DNA of 64,000 bases from Pseudoips prasinana (Eukaryota; Arthropoda; Insecta; Lepidoptera; Nolidae), in the NCBI GenBank assembly GCA_951640165.1, contig OX621265.1:21217001-21281000 (forward strand), read 5' to 3'. Below the pieces are notes generated by a model that saw nothing but the letters and a program-made list of their open reading frames with translations, did no database searches and was not told where the DNA came from. A program made the position numbers and the translations under genes. This document shows, piece by piece, positions 36,501-48,500 of the stretch. Each line of letters starts with the position of its first letter. Positions within the stretch are counted from its first letter, which is position 1.

Positions 36501-39500
36501 CATAGGCAGGCTAGACTGGACCATCAATTGTATGTATTGGGTGGTAAACCAGTGAGTGGACCCTTGTATGATAAAATGTATGAAAGTCGTCGGATTTTCA
36601 AGTCACGCTTAAAGTACTGTCAGAACAACCAGGAACAGATAAAAATGGATATACTTGCCTCGCAGCATTCTGCTAAGAAATTTAATAAGTTCTGGAAGGG
36701 CACTAAGCGTTTAAATGGTAAGGCTAGTCTGCCAGTGTGTGTTGATGGCCTCAGTGATGCTAAAATGATTGCAAATTCATTTAAGGATCATTTTCAGGTG
36801 AAATCCTCCTTGCAGTCGGTGCCTGAGACTGAACATGGCCCAGTAGAAATGCCTATTGGATTTTCAAGTAAAGATGTGGCTGATATTATTAAAAATATGA
36901 AAAGAGGGAAGTCACCCGGCCATGAGGGGCTCAGTGTCGAGCACTTGCAGCATGGGGGAGTGCACCTGTATAGAGTTTTAGCCATGTTTTACACTTTTTG
37001 CATACGGCACTCATATTTACCATCTAATCTTATGAGAACAGTGGTTGTGCCAATAGTAAAAAATGTCACTGCTGATATCTCTGATAGAAGTAATTATAGA
37101 CCAATTTCTTTAGCTACTATAATTGCAAAAGTGTTTGATGGGTTATTAGATAGAAAACTTGACCGTTTTGTAACATTACAAGATACACAGTTCGGTTTCA
37201 GAGAGGGGCTGTCAACCGAAAGTGCAATACTGTCTCTGGAACACACTGTTGATTATTATGTAAAAAGGCACACTCCAGTATATGCATGCTTCTTGGATTT
37301 GTCCAAAGCTTTTGATCTGGTGTCATATGATAAGCTTTGGACAAAATTAAGAACTGCTGGTGTCCCAGCCGATCTTGTGAATATCCTTGCTTACTGGTAC
37401 AGTAACCAGCTTAATATAGTTAGGTGGGGAAATGTATACTCAGATGACTATTCTTTAGAGTGTGGGGTCAGGCAGGGCGGGTTGACATCACCAAGGCTCT
37501 TTAATATATATGTTAACCTACTATAGCTTCTTCTGTTCTTGCTCTAAACATATGAACTGGCTTTTTTGCTGGCGGGTAGTCGTAACGGCAAGACGTTAAA
37601 AAGTTAGTCTCTTTAAATTTTATATATAATATTTAATTTAACAGTGAACTGTTCAATTATCTATGCTTATAATTAATACATAATCATCGTTACCTGCCAT
37701 TGAGTGATCTCTCCTGTATTCATCACAAAACTACACTGATTACACCGAGGATGGATTCCGATCAAGTTACACTGACTCAGCTTCGTGATATCTTCGTGCA
37801 AAGGATGGCTGATTTCGAGAAGGAGTTGAAAGAAGCACCTACGACGCCCACCAACTTAGCCACAGAATTCAGCTGCTTCAAAACCTTTATTCTGCGCTCG
37901 CTTCACAGTCTTCAGAAGCAGAGCGAGCTACTTCAAAAACAAACAGAACATCTCGAGCAGCGGGCCGAGCGTTTAGAGCGGCGTCAACGTCGTAAGATGC
38001 TTTTGTTACACGGCGTGGATGAAAAGAAGAATGAAGTGACGGCGGAGGAAGTTGTGTCGGTTGTGGCATGTTGGATGCCATATTGATGACATATGTGTCA
38101 ATAATCTGAGTTATGCAGATGATATGGTGCTGCTGAGCCCTTCAATTGGGGGTCTTAGACAGCTGATAAAGGTGTGTGAGGTTTATGCTGTGGAGCATGG
38201 CCTGAGGTATAACGAAAGTAAAAGTGAGTTTATGTTTTTCAAGTGTAAAAATAAAAACCATATACCTATATTTATACCACCTATACTACTTAATGGTGTA
38301 CCTCTAACTCGTGTTCCACAGTTTAAATATCTGGGACATATTGTCAATGAAAATTTGAGTGACGAATTAGACATTGACAGGGAGCGCAGGGCATTGTCGG
38401 TTCGCGGTAACATGTTGGCACACAGGTTCGCTCGATGTACGGCTCCTGTTAAAATAACAATGTTCAAGGCATTCTGCCAGACGTTTTACACGAGCGGCCT
38501 GTGGGCTAACTTTACTCAAAAAGCCTACAATGCCTTGCGCGTCCAGTATAACAATGTGTTTAGGGCACTGTTTCGGCTCCCTCGATATTGCAGTGCATCC
38601 GGCATGTTTACTGATGCCAGCGTAGATGACTTCTACGCAATTATGCGTAAGAAAGTAGCGTCGGTGGTGCGACGAGTACGGGGGAGCCCTAATAGCGTCC
38701 TGAAGATGATTGGCGAGAGAACCGATACTGTTCTGCTCAGTAGGTTCACTGCACTCCATGTGTTGCGAGACCAGTGAGCCTGCTGTTTCAGAGTAGACGG
38801 TGACACTTTGTATTTTAATTACTAACATTAGTTTACTTTTAATACTAACAACCCTGTCGTGCTTATGGACTCTTTTGTCTGAAATAAATGATTTTTATTT
38901 TTTATTTTATTTATTTTATACTCGTGTTTATTGTGAACCAAAATACATGAACCACCGTGCCGATTTTGACGACTAAAAGATGCTGCTAAAGAGTAATTAA
39001 ATACATTTATTAAATTAATATCATAGTTTAACAAGTTATGCTCCGTAAGACACAGTACATCAATAAATCTACCCTGTTCCATAAGCCATTTTAAGTTTAC
39101 AATTAATAATTCAGACTTACTTAAAAGACCATTGATGTTTAGGTGTAGAATATTAATTTTTTTATACACGAAAAAACGATTCGGATGGTCTAGAAATTGG
39201 GCTGCTATGAACATTGTCCGGCTTTGAAATTCCCAATAACATATCATAATCGTCAGTTTGAGTACCCTTGTCAATAAGAGATTCATATTTAAAATTGCAT
39301 TTATTTTTGAATGCGCTAAGTTTTAATTTATAATCTGTTTCTAATATTTCTTTCAGCAATATTTGACAAACGTGTTTACAATAGAACCTGTTGCAACGAA
39401 TTTGCCTTGAAAACTCCATATCAACGTATTTAACATTAACAAATTTGGAACATAAAAACTTCACCTCGTAGTTTAATTTTGATTCTCTTAGATACCTATT

Positions 39501-42500
39501 ATAGGGAATTTCACAGAAAAATACATTTGTATGTCTAGAGGAACATAAAAAATAACTAATGCATGTTTTAAATATAAGTGGAGACCTATCATTTATACCA
39601 CCTAGCACAATAAGGTAGTCATTTTTTGTTAAATTTTGTATTTCCTTTCGCTCAGATATGAGAACATCTTGTAAAGTGGCATTTGATTTCCAAAAACATG
39701 TTACTTTGAAGCGTTCTCCAACTAGAATTTGAAGAGTACGTCGTAAATCTCGTCCCTGTTCATCTGCTATTACAACAATTTTATTGGTGTGCTGCTTCTC
39801 TTCTTGAACATTATTTCTATTTTTACAGTCACTTGTTATTTTTTGAATCAGAGGCGTTGAAGTGTTTAATTTATTGTGAGTTTTAGAACAATTATTTACT
39901 TTTGTGCAATTTACTGTTGGATCGCCAGGCGACGTATCCCCCAAATCTTCAGTACGTTCTATTAATGCAGAATTATTTACTGTGTCAAGGTTAGCTTATT
40001 CTGATGTCAATGACTGTAGCGGTTTAGTCGGAGTATACTTGATAGATTTTTGGCGTAGTCTTCGTCGTGACATGGGTGTATTCCGAATGACGTCAGATGA
40101 GCTGATCTTCTTATAAGTCTCATTTAGTTTTAAACTTTTTTCCAGTTCGATTCTTAGTTGTACATTGTCAGCATTTAGGTTCTCGATTTCCTTATGTGCA
40201 CTTCGTAATTGGATGTTAAGTTCGTTAATATTATCTTGTAGTTCTGTTATCGTAAAACATTCAGTGGAAGATGTATTCGGCATGCTCAATATTGTGTTAT
40301 CAAATAGAGGAGATTTTGAGACAGATTCGTCACTTAATGAGTTTGCTCGCGGAAGACGTATCCGATGAGTAGCATTTGGTTCCCCATCCATATCGAGGTC
40401 CAGAAATTTTTTGTTTCCGTACTTCCAAGGTTTTTTCTCAAATTTAGGGTAATCTATTATATGTCGAAACACTGGGCACTAGATACTTGTTAACATGTCT
40501 GATTTCTAGATAATCGAGAATATCATCCAGGGCCATGGGTAGTGGCTCAAAAGCCAGATTTCGTCAGTGTCTCACTTTGTACATGACGAATTATTTGTGC
40601 TGGTTATATTAATATATGTGTCATAAAAAAATATCTTCTAATCAGCTGACTCAATCTGTGTATGTTGGTATATCAAAATATTGAGTTATAGTTGCTTTGT
40701 TTTATTTAAATATCTATTTTAACCCTTGTTCGTTTTTTTATTAAATTATTTAAATCAGTAGATAAAATTAGAGTCTGTTTATTCTGGTTTTCTACCAGAT
40801 GGTAAGTAAATTTTACAAGAGGCAACACTATTATTTCTACTACTCTGCAATAGAGGTAATATTGGCGCTAGTTGTCATACAAGAATAGTTTCCGGTATTC
40901 TTCACTAGAGTTAGCAATGGCGCTAGTAGTAATTACCTAGTTCGTCCACTCGTCACAAATGTATGTGGCGCTAGTAATCGCACAAAGTCCAAAGTTCACA
41001 TTTTGAATATTTTTTCGTAACGTTTGTACGTACCGTAATGCCAAATATTGAATGAAAACAGCTTTTTTGTACTAAGTTTACTGTTTTGAAATGTTGGTAT
41101 TAGAGTTCTTGAGAGCACTGCTTAATTATTGTCAGTTTTTAGCACTAAAATAGGTTTCTGCAGGAACTTCGTTGTACTTGTAATTTCACTGAACGTCGAT
41201 TGTCACAAATAATACATCTTGGTGATTGTTGTTTGTACATGCACTTCAACAACTTTTTACTTCACTTAGTTTATTATTTCAATTTATTACAAATTTAAAA
41301 TACACGGGTCATGTAAACAGTGCCGGTGTTGCCAGCCAACTCCGCTAATATTTGTTTTATGTACTTAGCATAAATCTTAGCCAATAGTTTGTTTATTTTT
41401 AGTTTTTAATCTTAGTTTTTGGGACTTGGTTATTGAGTAAAGACAATTTTAGAGGGAAGACGCTGCCGACTGTGACACAGTTTATACTAGTACAGTCGTC
41501 AACGAAATCACTATTAAATAAAATTAAAAAAAAATCACTCTAATATTATAAAGCCGAAAGTTTGTGACTGTGTGAGTGTGTATGTTTGTTACTTCTTCAC
41601 GTCTAAACGGCTGAAACGATTTTAATAAAATTTGGTATGTAGTTAGCTGACACCCTGGTTTAATATATGTATAGGCTATCATTTATAAAGTTTAACGCGG
41701 GTAAAACCGCGGGGCACAGCTCGTACTAATATTATATAGGCGAAAGTTTGTGAGTCTAAACGGCTAGAACGATTCTAATAAAATTTGGTATGGAGTTAGC
41801 TGACACACTGGATTAACACATAGGCTATAATTTATACAGTTTGACGCGGGTAAACCCGCGGGCACAGATAGTTACTCATATTTACGCTTATGGTATTTCC
41901 CGATAAGGCTGTCTGCGAGAGCAAATCCGAAAATACAACATAAGTTTTCTTTTTTAATAAATAAATAATCCAAGCAATACTTTTCTCATTTTAAAATAAA
42001 ACTAAAAACGTGTAGGGGCAAAATAAAATACTTTATTTACTTCAAAACCGTCTTATTTATTGCAGAGCGTTGTTTACTGATAATATAATACGGATCTTTT
42101 CACTTATTAGTTTATATTTTCAGTTCAAATTCAATAAAACTGGACTGTCTTTACTGATTTAAATTAATAAATTTTAAAATTAATTAATTCTGTAGATGAC
42201 TAATGTCCCTTAATATACAGTCCCACGCTACGCTAACGTCACCCAACGAGGTAAGTTATCTTAAATAGAAATAGTCATAAAGTAGCTCAGTCAATTTCCC
42301 CTGCGCCAGTGTTTTGCGCGTTGCTATTTTATCACATTACATGCTATACAAACCTCGAATATATAGCGGGCTGAATCGCTGCTAAGGCGATTGGCACACT
42401 GCCCCGAATGATGCAGCATAAAAATAAAATATTTCTTTATTCCGTATTTTTTTTATTTATTCCGTAAATTTTTTTACATTTACGTGGAAACGTATTTTTA

Positions 42501-45500
42501 TTTACCCTACCGTGCAGTGCATGACGTGGCTGCTACTGAGAAACACTGCCAGAAAACTCAGTAGTTAAATAAAATATACTTCACATTAATTACAATCATG
42601 TCTGTTGACTCAGAACAACTCAATCCCAAGCACTTTTATCCCTTAAATAATCAGAAATGTTGTAATATGCTCTGCTGCACAATTTGGCTTTAATAATTCT
42701 TTTAAACTTATTCGTAGACAATTCTCTAATATCATTGGGATGTTTGTTATAGAATCTTATACAGTACGTAGAGCGTGTTTTAACGTTGCTTGTAAGTATC
42801 TCCGTGTGTATATAAAACACGCACAGACCAACATACTGAAACTGCATCCACGCGCGTTCATGCAGACGCGAGTTCTGTGTGAGACTGTGCGTGTGACACG
42901 CACACAACAGACGGAGATACTTACGCGCAACGTGACAACACGCACTCGCGCACTACGCTGCGTGACGCGGCGCAGTGTGCCATCGCCTAATTGAAAAGTT
43001 TTGCGTTGCATTTGCCCATCCACCCGTGGCTTGTTCATTTCCCACGCCATGCTTTCCGAACTCACGCAGTAGCTCCCCTTCCGCCTGTGATTTGTCTATC
43101 ACGATCTGACTCCATACCATGCTTTCCTAACCCACGCAGTAACGTTGATCCACCTAAATACAAGTTATTCAGCAGCTCAGTCACTTACCCGTCCGCCTGT
43201 CGCCTGTCCGTCGCTATGCGGTCCCACGCCACGCATTCCGAACCCACGCAATGATGTCGGTCCGCCTAGATAGAAGTGGTCTGGTATCTCAGTGCCGAAC
43301 ACATCGTGCAGGACGCCCACTGCACCCGTCACTTGGAGCACCTGAGGGCCGATTAACAATTTAAACATACACAGTCTTATTTAAAAACGCTACTTAAATT
43401 TAAGCCAGCCGCTCAACCATGGTTTATCAAACTTTTCATTTAAAAACACGATTTAACTTTGACCCGCGGTTAAGCCATGTCAAAATTTAAACCACGTCGG
43501 CCCCTGGTTTAAGCCTTGCTCAAATATGGCGGATTTTATTTGCATCATCTGACGTTTTGTTTGTGAATGGAGGTTTTATTGAAGTTACTAACCGTTTTAA
43601 TTATTAAATAAATACTGAATTCCAGTTGGAATCTTATCACAAACTTCAAAATCCACCGAAGAAAATCAATAGTCCTTGAAAATTCACTGTTACGATCATA
43701 AATCTATCATTCCATGTCTACCATAGAGCAAAAATCATAAAGTTTTGATACATAATCCGATTTAGTCAATTAATTTTGGTCAAGCTCTATACCAGTCCCA
43801 GAAATGTTGACAGTGTAAAATAAAATGACGTTACTTAGCTGAGAAACCTTTAAGTAGGGTTTTTAAATAAAGAAATAGTTGAGCGGGGTTCAAGTGGTTG
43901 AGCAGGGTTTAGCTGAGACATGGTTAAGCGGCGGATCACGGAATTATTTTAAATAAGAGTGACAGTGTACACATAGGGTGCTTTTGCAGCTGGCTTTCTA
44001 GTTGCAACCCTCTCGTTTTATGAGGCTACAGCCTCTTTACATCATTCTGTCTCCCGCTTTACTCTGGGGGGAAATGGTACTATTCATTTTCTAACTCTTC
44101 CTTTTATTTATTTCTGATTAAATTCGTTGCGGGATCCAAGACAGCTGTCGCGACATGCCTGAGCCTCACCGCTCAGCGTCATTTCATTGTGGGCCACTGT
44201 TGATCCTGGCTTACAGGAGTTGCAGTGGTGGGTAAGAGGAAGGGACTACTTCCGATTAAAAAAAGGGTGTTAAAACTGTCGTTGCAGACCTAAAAACAAT
44301 TCAAAAGTATTTATATTACCTCCATTTATTACATATGAAGGTTCAGCAGAAACCAACTGAGGCAAAAAGCACCAAGAGTTTTATGAGAGTGACTCTTGCT
44401 TGAATTATTAACATCATTGTAAGGGTTTTTGTTATTTAACAATATTATAATAATGATAAAATGACGTATAGAAATAATTTATGTTAAATGTAATAATGTC
44501 AAATTTTAATTAATCTTCTTTGTCAAAATATGATATGTTTTAGTTTAGCTCTTCTCTCTCTTGTGGCGTTCCTCGGTGAAATATCACGCCCAATTTGACA
44601 GCTAACGGCTTACCGGCCGCTATGCGCTGTTCAAGTCCTAACATTTGTATGAGTATGTGTGTATGTATTCACTTACCACATCCTCAAGAAGCGAGGCATT
44701 CGCCTGAGCCTGTAACTCAGTCTTAAGGTTGGCAACCCCCCCTCCCAGACCAGCCACCTCAGAACTAAACTGGACCCACGTGCCTTTGGTCGGGAAGATA
44801 GGCTCATCTCGATGGTCGACAGACACTATGTGCCTCAGGATTGACTTCATTTGAGGACCTATGATAATACAAATAAATTATAAATATTTATTTTTAAGTA
44901 ATTTATATCAAAACATGTATTAGGATTGTAATAACTCTATAAATTAAAATTAAAATTCACGTAGATTTGTAGATAGCCAGAATATGTTTGTAGGAATATA
45001 GTTAAGTAAATATACATTATTATTTCTAGTTACATATGGATATTTGGATAACCGGCTTACATAAAAATCAATAAAAAATAATTACATTATTATCAAATAC
45101 AATATTTTAACTAAACATGACATTTATTACTTGTGAAATTTAAAATTGTGTACACCTGTGTGGTTGATATTTGTGAACTATTTATTTATATTAAAGATCC
45201 TCTTTGTACCAAATTTCACACAATAAATATTGATTGATACAATCGAAGGTACGGACCTCTTCAGGTGCGAATCCGAGGTGCATTTAGCCGGTTTTTAATT
45301 CGGTATTATCTAATACCGGTATTTAATGAAACGGTATGTTTGAAATACCGCTATACGTCATACAAGTATCTATACATATAATAAAATCGTAGGAAAGTCG
45401 AAACTGTACATTGAATATCTTTTTAAAAAGATATTTGGGGCGTGATCTACAATCGATATCGAAGCTAAAAATATAGTTTTTAGAAAATTTGTCTGTGTGT

Positions 45501-48500
45501 CTGTTCGTCTGTTGTATGTCCGGGCTAAACTCAAAAAGTACTGTATGGATTTACTTGAAATTTTGCATGAATATTACTAAGAGGTCGGGTCAACATATAG
45601 GCTACATAATATCACGATATCACCTACGGGGGACAAGCTATGATAATTTATAAAATTGCACAGCTAGTTAATATATAAAATTGCACGCTTTCAATCGTAA
45701 TCATGGTGCAAAATGGGGTAGAAATATCCTTTTCTATTATCTGTCAAAAGATTTCGCAGTCATTTTAAAACAAATGCCTTGTTTGGGAGGCTTTTGTTCA
45801 GGGGGTTATTCGGCTGACATGAATGAACTCTATTATTTCATATACAGCAACAATAACATTTTATATACAAAATCAAGACATATTTTGGAAGTATAATTAC
45901 ACAGTTAATTATTGAATGAACTTAGTGACTTTCTTTCTTAATTCCTCAATTACTACAATCTTGTACACTTCACAAAAATATACTGACATACAGAGCCTTG
46001 AAATTAAGCAATATTCACAGTTGAGTTTATACTGTGAGCCACTATTTTGAATATCTTAAGTAATTGGACTGATCATAACTTGACAGAAAATCATAGCATA
46101 ACTGGGTCTAAATAATAATAAATATGTTTGGTTACTGCACTAAATATCATCCAAATCATAGCACAGCTGGGTACGTACCGCTGCTCTCGCGCACCTTGAA
46201 GCTGGTAGTCTTGCTGAGCACGGAGGTGTCCCGCACCAGCCCTTCCCACTGCAGGTTGTGCTTGGTCTGTGGGGACATGATATTGTTTGTAATACTGTTA
46301 GCTATAAGAAAGTCAATATTATTCTGACATTAGGGCAACCACTGTCCATACGATAAGTAAGTAAGTATTACTTACTACTTAGTTCTACGCGAGAAAATTT
46401 AAATAATGATTTCTTATCATTACGCGACCGTGCTAAAATATCCAGGCTTTTTTTATGCCAATTGCTAACTTAAATGACGAACTGCTAAATGAATGGTAAT
46501 GTAGATGGAATACCTCAACCAAGGGTCGCCATCTGCACCAGTTCTTTCCGGACGTACGCGAACGGTTAAATAAAACTTGGCTAATCATAGACCATTGTGT
46601 TGCACAATTTCTTACCGGACACGGCAATTTTAAAAGTAAATTGTATAGTTTCAAATTAGTATCTTCACCAATCTGTCTGTGCTCAACTTCCAGTAACGAA
46701 TATGAACAAACCGCTCACCACATCCTGTGGGAGTGTGATCTCTGGCAAAATCAGCGAGATATTATGTTAAACAGCTTGCAACCAATATCTGGAGTAGTTT
46801 ATTATACGGATCTTGTAGCAACAAGGAACAACTTCCGTGCGTTTAAGCGTTTTTACCATACCTACTATTGGAATCAAATATAACAGCTCACTTAGGACCC
46901 TTAAATAGATCCTCGGTGCTTTTGCAGCTGGCTTCTCTAGTTGAAATTCTTTCGTTTTATGAGGCTATAGCCTCTTTACATCATTCTGTCTCCCGCTTTG
47001 CTCTGGAGGGAAGTGGAACTATTCATTTCTAACTCCTCCTTTTTTTACTTTCTGATTAAATTCGTTGCGGGATCCAAGACAGTTGTCGCGATTCCCCGGG
47101 ACATGCCTGAGCCTCACCGCTCAGTGTCATGTCATTGTGTGCCACTGTTGATCCTGGCTTACAGGAGTTGCAGTGGTGGGTAAGAGGAAGGGACTAGTCC
47201 CGAATAAAAATAAAATAAGTATTACATCTGATTGTCACTTACAGCAGGTGAGGTCTTAAAGGCGAGGTCCATCAACAAGCCGCGGTCGAGTAACCGGTAC
47301 CCAGACCATGGGTACTCATGGTTCTGTTGGTACACTGTTGCCGTCACACTAGAAACGTCAAGAAATACATAAATCAGTGCAAAAGAGAATATACAACAAG
47401 AAAATAGAAAATCTACTGTACCCTTCTCTATAATATGTACAGACCTTATAGCTATAACCTAACCGTAGGAAACCCCGAGACTCCAACTACAGTAAGATTA
47501 TTTTGGAAAAGAGTTGATACTCCTACACTGCTAGACCGATATTAACCAAAGATAGGTAAAAACCATCGCAAGTGTGGCAAGTAGGCAAGTACTCGCCCGC
47601 GACTAAACGCAGCACAACATCACCCGATCGCTACGTCATATGGTCATAGGCGCATCGCAGCCATATTGTAATCTCGTCATCTTCGGGCGGCGCTAGCGCA
47701 GTTGGCGAGGTTAAGCATCTAGGCTTGCGTTCAGTCCATAGAAGGGTGACCGGCAAAGTGGTTTAATTTCTGGGCGTGTCCGTGCTTCAGAGAGCACGTT
47801 AAGCTGTAGGTCCCGGTTGTAGTCATTAGACAACAGTCATTAAGCCATGACAGCGGCCCCCTGAGCTGTGGCCCGAACCCCAAAAGGGTGGTCTCGGGTA
47901 TTAGTCGTTTAATATAAGCTACTGGTTAAGAGCCTTCTGCGCTAGCCAAATGTTCATTGCCTTCAATTCTTTAATTTTAATATTGTACAACTAAATTTCA
48001 AAATAATAGATTAGTAACTTGTTATTTATTTTAGGATTTCAGAAAATATATCTGATAAAACAGACCATACGGACTAATTAATTTTTTGTAATTTTTATAC
48101 TGTATTCGACTATGTTTATGTACTGCATTGTGAACTTGACAAGTACAAGTTTATGTAAATACCCAAGTGCTGAATAAATTTCATTATTTCATTTCATTAT
48201 TGGGCGGCTTGAAGAACTCGGACATTAGGGTAACCACTGTCCATGCGATACGTAAGTACTACAACCGGGACCGACAGCTTAACGTGCCTTCCGAAGTAGG
48301 GAGACATTGAGAGCATCTAGCTATTAACTAATTAAAGTTTATAAAAAGGATGTTCACTCACATAGGCACCAGTGGCTTGTGCGGGAACGGCTTGGTGGCG
48401 GCCACGCTGAAGTTGGAGGAGCTGCGGTACCCCATACTGTATTCCGCGGCGATGCGTTCGCCGCGCCCGGCCACGTTGGGCATCTTCACGCCTACACACA

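Larger units (their letters stand above)
35473..38920 (+). mobile_element. LINE D, inserted in LINE C
   Basis: 5'-truncated at the start of the endonuclease. It runs through RT to a stop at 38777 and a tail aataaatgatttttattttt ending about 38920. LINE C's endonuclease resumes on both sides. LINE D itself is interrupted at 37515-38068 by a foreign segment. A relative (minus) is at 63290-63865. Confidence 0.85.

Noticed and set aside
43191..43254. Plus-strand frame over 42991-43254 as a gene
   Set aside because: Antisense to Sam50 exon 9 and its decayed copies.
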